Shown here: piece by piece, positions 51,021 to 63,355 of the stretch
Numbering within the stretch: position 1 is the stretch's first letter
Layout: every line of letters starts with the position of its first letter
From: Uloborus plumipes
Taxonomy: Eukaryota > Arthropoda > Arachnida > Araneae > Uloboridae
Assembly (NCBI GenBank): GCA_038373865.1
Contig: JAXGGA010002979.1
Location: 46,990-110,989 of the forward strand
Reading direction: 5' to 3'
Length of the DNA stretch: 64,000 nt
The notes under the pieces: generated by a model
Told to the model about the DNA's origin: nothing
The model's database searches: none
Seen by the model: the letters and a program-made list of their open reading frames with translations, nothing else
Program-made: the position numbers and the translations under genes

Positions 51021-51599
51021 GTCGTCATTAAAGAAGGCGGCGAGTGCGCAAGCAATTGCTTGGTTTTGGAGCCGTCAGTAAAGAATTTGAATGTTGGGAG
51101 TGGCTAGTGGAAGTTCGATTGAATGTGGGAAAATTTTATCAAAAAAGGTGGCTGTGTAGTCAGGGAAAGACGTATTTTTAAGTTCGAAGTGATTAGAATC
51201 ATAGTGTGTATTATGTAAGGAAAATAGTTGGTGTAGTTTAGTATATGAGAAAAGGATAGATTGTTGTTTGAGGTGCAGTTGAAGGGGAGGGGGATTCCTG
51301 CTAGAGTGCTTAGGGCCGCATTAGAGGTTGTGCTAAAGCATTTAGTAATGAGTTTCAGGAAGGGTCGTTGGATGGAGTAGCATAATTTTTGGCGTGAATT
51401 TGAAACTAAAGGGAACCAAATTGGCGCAGCGTAGTCTAATGATTTTCTAATGACGTTGCAATAAACAAGTTTAAGTAATTTTGGAGAAAGGGAGCCTTTA
51501 GAGGAGGCAATGCGTGTAAAGTTTTGTAGGTATTTTCTCGATTTCTTTTTAAGGTAATAAAGGTAAGGAATGGACTGGTTGTAAAATTTAATGAGTGGG

Positions 51600-51907
51600 G
51601 ATCTGGACTTGAGTGAAATAGAGGAGTTGTTTACGGGTTATCTGTTTACCAAATACAATGGCAGTACATTTATCACGCGAGAAGGTCAGACCGTATTCAT
51701 CTGCCCATTCTTTAATGATTTTGAGAGAGGAGTTAGCCAATTCCTCCAGTTCCTTTCTGGTTTTGCCGGGAATGTAGTCATGAGTGTGATATCATCGGCG
51801 TAGGCCAGAATTTTGACAGGGGTAGGGAAGAGCAAGCTTAAAAAGGGATTGACTAAGATATTCCAGACCGTCGGACTGATGCATGAACCTTGAGGGCAGT
51901 CTTTTAA
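51600..51907 (-). pseudogene. LINE reverse transcriptase fragment
   Basis: The frame reads CPQGSCISPTVWNILVNPFL and KILAYADDITLM, with the YADD catalytic Asp pair intact. It shifts frame near 51775 into KTRKELEELANSSLKIIKEW, then ADEYGLTFSRDKCTAIVFG, a typical RT thumb-side motif. N-terminal RT motifs are absent because of 5' truncation. Confidence 0.85.
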
Positions 51908-52016
51908 AAGTTGGAATCAAAATAAACATTGCAACGGTTTGGTGCATTAAAAATATATTACATTAATCTGTATATTCTTTAAACTGATATTCCAATAAGC
52001 CTCAACTGTATATGTG

Positions 52017-53244
52017 TAGGAAAATGCCTATACATATACAGTTATATTATTCATTTACGAAGCAATGCTTTAACGCGCGTACATGGGAAACACTGAGCCA
52101 ATCTTTTCGGTCATCGTAAAACATTCATTATTTCATAAAAGAAAGAGGAAGTGGTGTGGAGAGAGTCCCCATCAGATTTATTTATTTTTTTCTTTTTTTC
52201 ATTTCCGCAGTTTTTTTTTTTTTTTTCTCTAAGCCTAATTTAGCAACTCCTCATATATGTTAAGGTAAATGCAACTTTGCCGAAAAATTTGAATAATCAC
52301 CGGTCATTATAGGTCATTTAAAGAAAAATAGACTTCAAAAGTTTTTCCTTAGAGGAATTGACAATAGTAACCTCCTTCTAAATATTTCCAACATGAAAAC
52401 AATTAGAAAATGCAGTGTTAGTTTATTGTTTTTGAGCAATGTTTTCCATTTCAACCCTTAAAAACCTTACGCGGAACCGTAAAAGATTAAAATTTTGTAA
52501 AAAAAAATATTACATGAAATAATAAAAAGGTTCCTATGTTGGGTGAAAATGCTACTGTTTTTAACGAAGTTATGAGATTTTTAAAATGAAATTTCGTCAG
52601 TAATAAGAAAAAAAAGGCAGGGGAATGTAATATTACATTTCAAGAAAGAACACATCACATCAAAGCAAATAGTACTGTATACCAAAATATTTTTCAACCG
52701 CTTAAAAGGAAGAAGAAAATCAAACTCATTCAAAATATTTAAAAATTACAATAAAATTTTTCAAAAAAAAAGAAAAACGTAAAAAGAGGAGAAACACAGT
52801 TGAAAGTAATAAACAAAAAAATTAGTTCTGTACCTCAGAGCCAGAGCAACGTAAATCCATAAATGGTTATTTCCGTGATAATACTGCATTGTGCGTAAAA
52901 ACTTTTTTCACATTTATGCCATAGCGACGGAGTTCTATAAAAATAATAAATTTCTTATTATTTATCAGTGGTATAAGAGAGCGAATCTCAACCTTTTTAT
53001 TCAGCAAAGAAGCCTTTTTACACTTACTGTTCTGATAAGTGGTAATAATGAGACTAAATCAGTCTGCTTTTGAGGTACAGAATTAAAGTTTATAAAAAAA
53101 TGGTGGAAAAACTCATTTACGAGCCAAAGCATGAATACAAAATATGTAATGAATGAGGGAACGGTTTGTAACATCTGTGTTACATTCAAAATTCCGTGTT
53201 GAAATATTTTTATGATAGCTATGTAAAAAATGCGTGCTACTTAC
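52017..53244. other. Spacer downstream of the distal OATP first exon
   Basis: AT-rich with a T run at 52211-52227. I looked for an 87-nt OATP second exon (LLGP-coding) on the minus strand between 53244 and 45507 and found none. Confidence 0.5.
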
Positions 53245-53953
53245 CCAAGTAGACTGGACTATTTTTCTTCTTGACACTGTCATCAATGTAAGATGTGCCA
53301 ATTGTGTAAAAAATGACTCCTGATAATCCTTTTAAAAAGTTGCCTAAGAAAAACAGTGAAAGCACTGGAGTTGTGATGGATCTGTCACACGATTCCTTAA
53401 TTCCATTGAAATCTGCGTCGCACACTTGAGCATTTACACCGAAAATTCTTGAGGCAGATCTACCAAACGAATGAGAATAATGGGCTGGGCCGTAGACAAA
53501 GTATGGAAGGGTCATAACGAAGCAACTCACAGATCCAATGAGCATGCCAAATGTCAGTAACCTAGGCCTATGTGCAAAGCCTCCGAAATAACCTATGAAG
53601 GCTCCAAGAAGTATTGGTGGCAGCTCATCAGATATCATGACTAGACCACTTCTTTTACTGTCATATGCAAACCGTTTCTCTAACGTAGACAAGCAGCCTA
53701 CCAAGTATGTGAAATGTGCACCCTGTGCCAGTCCTGCCATTGAGTAGAAAAATAGAAACAGTTTTGGGCTTGCTGCTTTTTGAATCCATTCTGGAGTCCA
53801 TAGGCCCAAACCGCAACGAGTTTCGGTCTCTTCATCTTCTGAAGATGCTTTCTTGGATGTCTTTGGCTCTGTCAATGCTATGGTGCTGTGGGCAAATTTT
53901 TCTGGAGAAACTGAGTATAAGTTTGCTCCTTTATCTTCATTTGTTGACGTCAT
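53245..53953 (-). CDS. Distal OATP first exon (alternative exon of OATP-A or orphan duplicate)
   Basis: The ATG at 53953 (context AAAATGA) opens 236 codons plus one base to a GTAAGT donor at 53244, ending in the same phase 1 and at the same point (SPVYLG) as exon 1 of OATP-A. Landmarks are CGLGLWTPEW, LSTLEKRFAYDSK, GYFGGFAHRPR, LPYFVYGP and YIDDSVKKKNSPVYLG. The frame is intact. The N-terminal tail and the loop after LPYF differ clearly from the 45506 exon, so this is an old duplicate kept open. With no second exon of its own, splicing to 38326 would give a 685-residue transporter sharing 449 residues with OATP-A. The alternative is an expressed or silent 5' fragment of a duplicated gene. 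Confidence 0.88.
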
Positions 53954-55699
53954 TTTAGTCCTCAGCTGTGTCTGTTCAGTGGAAAATCACCGAAAAACTG
54001 CTATTCCTGTAAGAGAACAACATAATTTGTCAACTTTCGCTCTCACGTTATTGAGCTTTTTTTCATTGCCCAACATCAAGGAACATTTTTATCCAGAAGC
54101 TTGGTACTTTTCGTTATAGATACTACAACATTTTCCATCTCAGCGGTGGTTTTTCATTTTATTCATCGCCGCATTTTTGGTTAAAATCACGTAAAAATTG
54201 CCTATTTGATGTTATTTTGCCTTTAAATAACTTTAAACAAAGCAAGTCATTAACCAAAACTAAAATGTTCGTTAAAATTTGAAAGAATTCGCTAAATATT
54301 GAAGTTAAGCCATTAAAATGCAAAATATTCTTCCAAATTAAAAGAAGAAAATTAAATGATACGAAAAGTTCGATTAAAATAATTTGCCAACTACATAAAA
54401 TCGCAATGATTTCTATAATATCACAAATAATTCGCAGAAAAAATACATCCACTGACTCATTAATTCACATTAAAATTTAAATTAAAATTTAGAAAAAAAA
54501 AGCAAACATGGCGGAATGTAGCTATTTTTCAATTTTCTCCAAGGAAAAATTGAAACAATTCACCAAACCAAGTAAGAGAACCTTTTACAGAAAAGTACCA
54601 AAAACTTTATATAAAACGTACAAAACTAGTACAAGGCAGAAATATTTTTAAGTATTATATCATTCAAGATGATTAATGTCATTATAAAAATAAATAGAAC
54701 AGGTCAAAAACGATAATGCTTCAAATGAATTAAGACAAACAACCTGATAAGCTTTAAGAAACGATTATAAATTCGTAATTTCCAGCACAAGTAAATGTTT
54801 GTCATGTGATAATTCAGCATCAACGAGATTGTTCTGACATCAAAATATATCGTTTTCACAACCATTTCGATGAAGTACTTACAAGCTAACATGGTCTACT
54901 ATTTATGGCATTTGATGCATTTTAAAAGTCAAAAAAGATGTCTTTACATTAATGCTCAGAAATTCACATAGATAATTTATATTTTTTGAACAGAAAGCAG
55001 TAAAATAACATACATTCCTGAAAATGCAAAATAATCTAAAATGATTCTAGATATTTTATTTTTAATCACTGCAAAATTTCCTATCATAAATGCTTTCTTG
55101 AATGACACACACAAATATGCTGACAATAAATGAAACAATTTTTGCAAACAAACACACAAGAATGAAAATTAAAGAGTTTACAGGAAATATTATTATTATT
55201 TTTTTGCACTTTTAATGTGACTGGTTTGAATGCAATCGCAATTTGAAAGCAAGCAATATCAAAACATTTAACCAGGTACGCACGGTTAAAATATATTACT
55301 CTAAACATTTTTTTGTTATCATTATTATGGCTTACGTAGCAATAAACCATTTTCTGTATTTTAATCTCAAATTTTCGAGCAAAAAACCATAGCTTCTAGT
55401 GTAACAGCAAAAACTAAATATTTTTCTGATATTTCATAGACACTGATATTAAATCTAGAGCATATAGGAATAGAGAGAAAAGGAAGTGTCATTCAGGTTC
55501 TCTAGAAATGTGTTTCTACTTAACTCATAAAAAATCTTATTTATACAGCAGTTCGAATAGAGTTATAAACTGAAAAGAAGAGGCGCAATTTATGAAAATG
55601 AAATCGTATCTAAGTATTAAGATGTGGCAACTTCACTTCAAAAAAATTACCTTCAGTGAAGGGTCCAAAGAGATTGCGCAATTATTTTCATCAATTCTG
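53954..55699. other. Region upstream of the distal OATP exon
   Basis: AT-rich. Short open frames show no recognisable motif. A promoter for the distal exon is expected near 54.0 kb but cannot be assigned. Confidence 0.3.
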
Positions 55700-56120
55700 T
55701 ACAGTAAACTCTCGTTTATCCACGAACGGATTATCCGCGAGGGTCTCGGGAAAGAAACAAATACAATTAACTATTTTTTTCGAAAAAACACGAATTAAAG
55801 TTTGTTTTTTCTTAACTTTTCTTACCAAAGAGTGCGACGTACTTCATTTAATAAATTATTTTACCTGAGCATTATCGTAAGTACCACTTCTTTATAAATT
55901 TTATATGTTTGACACCTCAATAAAGAAATATTTTTTATGCTGCACTTTTCGTCATTGTTTGTACATATCACGTGTTAAGTGTAATGCAATTATTTTTAAG
56001 CGAAAAACATTTTTTATCTTCTTTACCCCTTATTTTATGTTTTTCGCGGATTATCCGCGATTTTCGTTATCCGCAATACCAGTGCCTCCCAAACCCGCGG
56101 ATAATCGGGAGTGTACTGTA
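55700..56120. mobile_element. Tigger/pogo-like miniature element, copy 2
   Basis: The left end is TACAGTAAACTCTCGTTTAT with ATTATCCGCGAG; the right end is CCGCGGATAATCGGGAGTGT, then ACTGTA. It is a 421-bp, TA-bordered element without coding capacity. The interior is the inverse of the copy at 20592-21043, sharing GTAAGTACCACTTC and GTACATATCACGTG-type blocks. Confidence 0.75.
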
Positions 56121-57639
56121 CTTCAGAACCAGACTAATGCAAGTCCATTTTCGTTACTTTTCAGGAGAGGGCGAAAAGAATTGTCGGATGTATGCAATGG
56201 ATGGGAATCGCTCTCTTTTAATGCTGCTGAACAATTGTGAAGGAATTTATTTGTGGAATAACGTTCTCATGGGTCGATGCGGAATAAGACTCTGTATATA
56301 ATGAAGTAATAAATAGAAAATCACCATTTTTGGACTCACGTCATTCTTGTTTCTGAGGTGCAAAATTGTGTTAAATGAATATTTTTTTCCAGAACTATTT
56401 AACAAAAGGAACTAGATATTTTACTTAAATTTGTTACTTAATTGGTTTTAAATTAAAAAAATATAAATTTCAGAACAGCTGAAGACACTATTAGATTTAT
56501 TGTTCTTCCTTTTACACCTTCCAATAAGTTTTTTTTTTTTTTTTTGGAATTTGATGTATTATTCCCTTTTTTTTTTTTTTTTTTTTGCTACGTTTCGCTA
56601 AGATTATAGTTATTTCTTACATATAGTTACTAATTTGCTTTTCATTTAATATTTTTCTTATTATAAATATAGTTTAAATTGAAATTTAATACATAAAATG
56701 AAATAACGAATATGAACTTCTTAATTTTTGACACATATCTTTCTGAAACAAAGAAAGAAACAACCATGAGGTAAAATAAACATGCATTAAAAAAATGGAT
56801 AGCACGAAAAAAAAACAAACTAAAAAAGAAAAGGGAAGTAAAACAACAGAAAATTCAAATGCACAAAAGCATTATAACTATCTGCAATAATTATATTAAA
56901 TTGCAAAAAAAGGCCCAATGTTCTCAGAAAAAGAATATACTTCTGTTAAACTTGCTAAAAGTAGAGCTTTTCAGTACTAACTTTATTATTGCAAAGAAAA
57001 ATTAAGCTATGATTTTATATTTAAATTAATTGATAGGAACGTCAGTCAAACATTGCTTACAATTTAATGTTCTGCAATTGTTTATTAATCATTATCATTG
57101 CTTATTTAGTTAGAAAATATTTAGAAGCTAATATTAAACATTTGATCAGAAAAATTGTTTGTGCAGCTGTTCGTTACAGTGCTTGAAATGCAGACAAGTT
57201 TGCTGCTTCGGGTTTTGAATCAATTTGATCAAGCATTGATCAATGCAAAGATCCCTATGACTACTTTCGTCATACTTAATATCCGTTTATTCGAAGTTTA
57301 AGAAAATATGATTGCTTATAATAAAAAATTGACCAAATGAAAAGAAAAACAACTTGTAAGATGAAAGAACGGACAAATCAATAGAAAAGAAAAGAGTTAA
57401 TTAGAAAAAGGGCCGTATTTAAGGGGTGGGTTTCTAGGGTTCAAAACCCATCCGAAATTTTTCAATACTGTTACAAAAATGCTTTTCATAGTTTCTCACT
57501 AAAAAAATATTATTGCAATTTTATTTTAATTTTCTTATTTACTTTGAAACTTCATTTGAAAAATGAAATTATCATTATTGAATAATTGTACGAGTTAAAT
57601 GTGTTTTTTCTCCAATATTTACATAATTTCTCAACAATA
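56121..57639. other. Gene-free stretch
   Basis: AT-rich with T runs at 56529-56545 and 56568-56586. No coding block or repeat end was recognised. Confidence 0.4.
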
Positions 57640-58025
57640 CCCTAGCAGCATAATCTCATCGGCCGATGATCGGCCATTTATCGAAACCCGATGAAATTCT
57701 TATCGGGAATTGCTCCAATATTTCTCATCGGCCAAACAGAATCCGAGCAGCAAAATTCCAATGAGTTTTGCTCGAAATACGATGAGATTTGGAGCAAGTT
57801 ACGAGCAGTGCAGTCCCGTGCTGATGAATTTAGGATCAATTTTGGATGCTTGGCTTATTTTCATCGGGAAAGTTGATTGGAAGGATATCGCTTTCGATGA
57901 AAAGTAGCTCATCGAAAACCGTGCTCGGATACTGATCAGAACGATGCCATTGTGAGTTACGGGATCAGTTTACGAGGAGTTCGATGATCGCCCGAGCAAA
58001 ATCCGATGAGTTGATGCTACTTGGG
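57640..58025. mobile_element. 386-bp inverted-repeat element rich in CGATGAG words
   Basis: The ends CCCTAGCAGCATAATCTCAT and CCGATGAGTTGATGCTACTT plus GGG are inverted repeats, with TA on both flanks. The body contains about ten CGATGA / TCATCG words in both orientations (for example CTCATCGGCCGATGATCGGC) and is more GC-rich than the flanks. No protein-coding evidence. The repeated word suggests an array of protein-binding sites, probably for a transposase. Confidence 0.65.
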
Positions 58026-59112
58026 TATACTTTTCCCTTCAAATTTTCAACACCAATAAGAAAACACCAAAGCTCTTCCAAATTGTACGTACAAACTCTA
58101 TATTTAACACATCCTTACGTCGTAAGATAGAAATTTTAAAAATACTCTTTCGAATAAGCGTATATGAATAAACTCATCTATCCAGATTTTTTTTTCTTCA
58201 TTAAAAAATGAGTCTTTTTCTTTTTTTTTTTCTCGCATTTTTCATGGTAATACCCTTTTAACATCTACTTTGACAAAAATCAACAGAATATAGAACATGA
58301 AATAAAAATTTAATTGACTTTATAGATTTCACGAGAAATAGGCTTGGTAAAACCCTCCCCGTAACTAAGACTTGGTTACGACCCTGATTATAACATAATA
58401 AATAATAGTAATAATACTATTCAACTACAAAAAAAAAAAACAATCGAAATTCTTAGGGGTAAATAAAGTATGCATTTTTCGTTGAGTAGAAAGTTAAATT
58501 TTTAAAAAAGTAACATTTCTTGGCATCAATTTCAGAATTTTAAAATGCTTCATACAACAATTTTATGTTCAAGATCTTTTTGAAATACAATTCAATGAAG
58601 CTACACTCTGAAATTATTTTTTAACCACTATTCAAATACAATATTTGTCTAGTTGTAGAATATATAGAAGTCAATTTTTAACAGTTGAAAAAAAAAAAGT
58701 TAATGCAGTTTCTCATTGCAGGCTTGTAAGCTCTATGAAATTCAGACAAATTCACCACTAATAAAATCACTGGATTATAAAATCAGTCGCTTTTTAAAAT
58801 TAAATCTGCAAGAACCAAATCCTTACAATATCAAAACATGCTAAAATCATCCTTTATTAAAATCACCAACGCCTTTTAATAAAATCAAATTTTCTGAAAG
58901 CGTTTGCTAAAATTTGAAAACGACAATTATTATTATGTTGAAAATTAAGAGTGCCTCCGAAGAAGAAGAAATCACAGGGCCAAATTCTCAGTATGTGCCA
59001 GTAAATCACTTGATGTCAAATAATGCACTTAAGCGCAAAGAGGAGATAATGTTGAAAATTACAAGAACGTTTAAAAACTCTCGAACGATGTAGAACTTTC
59101 ACTTTCAAATTC
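58026..59112. other. Spacer with Tigger-like fragments
   Basis: CACTGGATTATAAAATCAGT (58767) and CACCAACGCCTTTTAATAAA (58863) resemble the Tigger-like end at 61740-61829 (GGTTTATAAAATCAGCCGCT and AATAAGCGGCGGGCACTGTA). They may be a decayed partner end. No gene was seen. Confidence 0.3.
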
Positions 59113-59545
59113 TATTATAGTGCAGCAGATATATGACAAAAAAAGTGGAATTGTGCCTTTAATGATAGAAGCATATAACTTGGTGTGCATATACTACGTA
59201 TAATTACGAGTCATTTTGGATACGCGGCCATCTGAGATTTCGAATATTTTAGTAATGGCGGACGTTCTAAATGGTGGCCTCTGAATATATTTTATGTGCT
59301 TCTTTGTTCCGATATTCACAAGGTTAATAGCGTACGTTACGAAAAAAATCATAGAATTTAATATCCTTTTTTTAATAAAGTTCTATATTGCATTGTGTGT
59401 TTTAAGTGGATTTTAACTTTTACCGCTAGAGGGCGCTTTATAGTTTTTTTTTAATCGTCAAAAATGCGCAATAGATATGTGACCAAAATTGATGGAATTT
59501 TGTCTTCAATAGTAGACGCTTACAAATTTGGATAAAGATAATAAA

Positions 59546-60918
59546 TATAAACTCATGTTTGTGAAAATTACAACACCATGAAGGAATCGTCATAATTGAA
59601 TGAAATTTAATGCACAGCTGAGTGATAGTGGTACAAAAAAATGATTAAACTTAGAAAACCAATAAATAATTAAAAGATATTGAAAGAAGTATTTTGTGTA
59701 GCCAGCACGCGCTGCAATAAGTGCTGCTACGCGACGTGGCATGGAGTCAAACAAATTTTTAATGTCTGCCTGATCAATAGCATTCCATACTGTTTGTATG
59801 CGTACCCAAAGTTCGTCTGTAGAAGCAACAGGATGAGGATCACGAATGAACCACCGACCAACGAAATCCCACACATGTTCAATCGGCGATATATCTGGGG
59901 AAAACGCTGGGCAGGGAAGAAGTTGTACTTGCTGCGATGCAAGGAAGGATTGAACTGTCCAAGAGACATAAGGGCGGGCATTATCCTGCTGAAATACAGC
60001 GCCAGGCAAGCCTTGAAGGAAGTTTGGGGATGTAGAACTTCATTGATATCCCGGTTGCTGTTCAGGCTACTCACAATTCGTAGCAATTGAGATCGTCCGT
60101 GATATGATATGGCACCCCAGACCATGACTCCAGGTGTTCGTCCACTGTGACGTTCGATAATGCACTCTGGAAGGTGGCGTTCACCGGCATAGCGTCGAAC
60201 GCGAATGCGGCTATCATGGTGCCACAAATTAAAGCGGGATTCGCCAGAAAACACAACATACTGCCAATCAGCACGATAGTGCTTATGCTGATTAGACCAT
60301 TGTAGCCACAGGTGGCGATAGTTTAGCGTGAGCGGGATCCTGTATCATAAAGGAGTCCTTGTGCGCAGTTCACGCTGCATCAGACGTCTACGAATTGATG
60401 AAGCACACGTTGAAACACTTGTAGCTGTTGACCACTGTGCTGCCAGTTGTCTGGAAGAAGCTGTACGGTCCGTCAGTACCATGCGAATCAGGTGTCTATC
60501 ATCGCGCGCTGACGTCACTTTTCAGGGTCCATTCCCAGATTTCCGAGCTGTCCAACACTCGTCCATCCACTGCTTCCAAACACGCATCACTGTGCTGCTA
60601 TTACGTTGCACACGAGCGGCTACTTTAACCTCCGTAGTTGTTGAAACCTCGCTCTTTTTCGTCGAAGAGGCATAAGCAACGTCTCATCTAACGTTTATCA
60701 CAAGCAGATAACCAACTATAACCACACACACCTTGCTGCAGCCGTCTATTTATTAGGACAAATCTGGCGTTCAGAGGGCGCTGCTCAGCGTACGCATGCG
60801 CTACGTGTCTAAAATTCTAATCATTTGCATATCATACCCTACTATGAATTGCTGAAAATTTCAGCCCATTCGCATAAGTCCTTCATGGTGTTGCAATTTT
60901 CACAAACCTGAGTTTATA
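59546..60918 (-). mobile_element. Tc1-like transposon (second copy type)
   Basis: Terminal inverted repeats share TATAAACTCA, GTTTGTGAAAATT and CAACACCATGAAGGA (left 59546-59585, right 60879-60918), with TA at the borders. Size is about 1.37 kb with a transposase relic on the minus strand. The ends and protein differ from the 29-kb element, so it is a different Tc1 lineage. Confidence 0.85.
59640..60672 (-). pseudogene. Tc1-like DD34E transposase, catalytic Asp lost
   Basis: The start MPLRRKRARFQQLRRLK is followed by a stop and several shifts through the helix-turn-helix part (VWKQWMDEC). The catalytic part reads MFSGESRFNLWHHD, GVMVWGAISYHGRS, then (after a frameshift) FQQDNARPYVSW and FSPDISPIEHVWD. 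The family normally has FSDESRF, so the first catalytic Asp is replaced by Gly (GGC). The other Asp and the Glu remain. The copy is dead by several lesions. Confidence 0.85.
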
Positions 60919-61739
60919 ATTACGAGGAGCACACTCTTTATGCATGAAACAACAAAAACTCTATGTAGTTTTAACAGTTGTCATTTAACATGTTTTAAAA
61001 TGGTTTGAAGGAACTCTAAAGATATTTAGAGAAAGCTTTGGATTTCAATATCCTCTCTCTCTCTTTTGGATATCAGTTCTCTGGTTGTGAACCGGAGCCT
61101 CCCCCCTCACTCAAAACCTTTACCCTTTCTTCCACCCTCTTCAAAATGTTAAATTCAATAAATGTTTACTTAATTGCTTATACAATGCAGATTATTGAAA
61201 ATATAAAGACATTTGCATACATATGATAAAACAAGGAAATCAATTAAAATGTTCCAATTTGGAGAATTTGTGAAACTTTGAGAAGCTGTATCTCAAAAAC
61301 TATTACAGCTAACAAGTCCATTTTGGTATCAACTTGTAGCAAATTTAATGTAGTTTAAATATGCAATGTATGATGTTTGTCAAAAACGTGCTCTTCCATG
61401 GTCAAAATGGGGAAATTTCGAAAAAGTACGAAAATTTAGCAGTTTGACGGCTGCCATTACTCCAATAGACGAAATCTCAGATGGCCGCGTATCCAGAATT
61501 AAATCATTTGATGTGTAGTATACGTGTGCCAAGTTTCATGTTTCTATCATTAAAGGCACAATTCGGTCACATATCTGCTATACTATTAATCAAACAGCGC
61601 TTATATTTTGAGATTCTTGTGCAAATAAAAATTTAATCATATTTAGTTCACTAGTTTGAAAATGTTAAAACCATATATACAAACAGTAATTCATTTTCTT
61701 TTCAGATAATTGAGACTTTTAAATGTTTTTTTTAAGTAT

Positions 61740-61829
61740 AATTGACCCGGTTTATAAAATCAGCCGCTTTATAAAATAAAATGTCCTCAGAACGAATATG
61801 ATTTTAATAAGCGGCGGGCACTGTATTGG
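61740..61829. repeat. Tigger-like element end
   Basis: GGTTTATAAAATCAGCCGCT, then TTTTAATAAGCGGCGGGCAC and TGTA, read like the terminal and subterminal repeats of a pogo/Tigger element with a TA border. The other end is uncertain (see 58767-58895). Confidence 0.35.
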
Positions 61830-62317
61830 GTTCTATATCTACTTTCATTACACTAAATACAATTTTTGCCTCTTAGTTTTTTTTTCTTTTTTTTTTTTTT
61901 TTTTGTCTCTTAGTTTTTTTTTCTATTTTATGATAATTTTCGTATTTTATTTTTTTTTTATGTTTTTTTATTATCATTTATTAATTTATTTATTTTTTCT
62001 TGCTTTGTTTTGCTTTGTTTTAGTTTCAAAAATAATAAAAAAAAATTAAAAAACTGGTGATTTCTGAAAAATTGAGGACACTTTTTTTCTCTCGTTTCCA
62101 AATCAAATAATTTTCCTTTTCGAAACAGTCAATTCATCGGTGCATTGACCTAGAATGACAACAAAGGGAAACACGTGTGTTGGAGATGACCTACTAATCG
62201 GACGAGGAAAGAGGGCGCTCTTTTTCTCCCAATCTTGGATTAGTAGCAGAGATAATGGTCTGAAATCGAGAAAAATGTTATTCTGTAATACATAGTATGA
62301 CTTTTGCAATGTGTATG
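61830..62317. other. T-rich low-complexity spacer
   Basis: 61878-62040 is almost all T with TTTA/TTTG steps, producing a spurious hydrophobic open frame. No gene was seen. Confidence 0.5.
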
Positions 62318-62736
62318 CCCAGTAAAAAATGCATGTCGTTTTCACAGTATAATAAAGCTAATTTTATAGTAATTTAACAATAATAAACCAGAAAAATTGC
62401 TAATTTTACAGTTGTAAACTGTAAAATTGCTAGTTTAGAGTAATTAACTGCAAAATTGATAGTTTTGCAATTTATTACTACGCATTTTACAGTTTTAAAG
62501 TGGAATTTCTACAGGCAGTATTACACTGTAGTTTTTACAGTATAATGCAGATAATTTCAGATTAATGAACTGTAAAATTGCTAATTTTACATTAATAAAC
62601 TGTAAAATTGATAGTTTGATAGTAATAAAGTATAAAATAGCTAGTTTTACAGTTTATTACTACGCTGTTAGTTTTAAACTGGAACCTCTGCGTTCAGTTT
62701 TGTACTGTAAAAACAACAACTTATTTTTTACAGCGT
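62318..62736. repeat. ACTGT-type repeat family, copy h (two tandem units)
   Basis: The block starts GCCCAGTAAAAAATGCATGT, has CAGTATAATAAAGC and later CAGTATAATGCAGA unit starts (about 62345 and 62538; period about 190 bp), and ends ACTGTAAAAACAACAACTTA, then TTTTTTACAGCGTG. Confidence 0.7.
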
Positions 62737-63047
62737 GTTTCTATGCAGTTTTTATGTTTCGATATTTTCAGGAACATTACACCAGAAAGCAACTTGACAG
62801 ACACTAAACGTCACTACGCGCGGAGCCAATAAGAGCTCAGAAGCAGTTAAGGATCTCCTCTAATTCGCCAAGTAGGCTGTGATGTTTTATCTAGCTCGTT
62901 TTTCATGGGATGAAGTCACGCTGACGTCACGACGCCAGTGTCAAGAAACCTTGCAGCGTAGTTTTAACACTTAAGAGTTTAAATGTATCTTTAAAATATC
63001 TAGATTGAAAGTATTGTGGTCACACAGATCAGAAGGTAAAATGACCA
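62737..63047. other. Spacer with a CpG-richer patch
   Basis: About 62805-62955 is more CpG-rich (CACTACGCGCGGAGCC, GCTGACGTCACGACGCC) than the surroundings and resembles in composition the element at 38859. No inverted ends were identified. Confidence 0.3.
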
Positions 63048-63355
63048 CACTGGAAAAAATAAACTGTTGTTTTTACAGTATAATACGGCCAGCAGAGGTT
63101 CCAGTTTAAAACTGTAAAAACACTGTAATAAACTGTAAAACTAGCTATTTTGCAGTTTATTACTGTGAAACTAGCAATTTTAGTTTATTACAGTAAAATT
63201 TGTAGTTTTACAGCTTATTACCATAAAATTAACTGTGTAATTCTGTAAAAGCAACAATATATAGTACTATCAGCAGAGGTTTCAGTTTAAAACTGTAAAA
63301 TGCACAGTAATAAACTGTAAAATTAGCAATTTTAGAGTTCATTATCGTAAACTAA
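63048..63355. repeat. ACTGT-type repeat family, copy i (3' truncated)
   Basis: The block starts ACACTGGAAAAAATAAACTG and has two units with GTTCCAGTTTAAAACTGT and GTTTCAGTTTAAAACTGT (about 63100 and 63281). It stops near ATCGTAAACTAAG without the usual right terminus. Confidence 0.7.

Larger units (their letters stand above)
50093..51910 (-). mobile_element. 5'-truncated non-LTR retrotransposon (RNase H-type LINE)
   Basis: On the minus strand the order is reverse transcriptase (from motif PQGSCISPTVWN onward, then LAYADDI), a connecting region, an RNase H domain and a C-terminal zinc-binding tail, followed by a TA-rich 3' end. Everything upstream of the RT middle is missing. The RNase H domain places it in the I-like/R1-like group of LINEs. 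Several frameshifts make it inactive. Confidence 0.85.
59113..61588. mobile_element. Long inverted-repeat element interrupted by a Tc1-like insertion
   Basis: The left arm (about 59113-59265) and right arm (about 61447-61588) are inverted copies sharing GAATTGTGCCTTTAATGATA and GGATACGCGGCCATCTGAGA followed by TTTCG. The Tc1-like element 59546-60918 lies inside; without it the host element would be about 1.1 kb. No coding sequence belongs to the outer element, so it looks non-autonomous. Confidence 0.65.

Noticed and set aside
59680..60675. Plus-strand frames across the second Tc1-like element
   Set aside because: They are antisense shadows of the transposase relic, whose conserved motifs lie on the minus strand.
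61798..62049. Hydrophobic 83-codon plus-strand frame
   Set aside because: It reads through an almost pure T tract; Phe and Leu codons follow from base composition.
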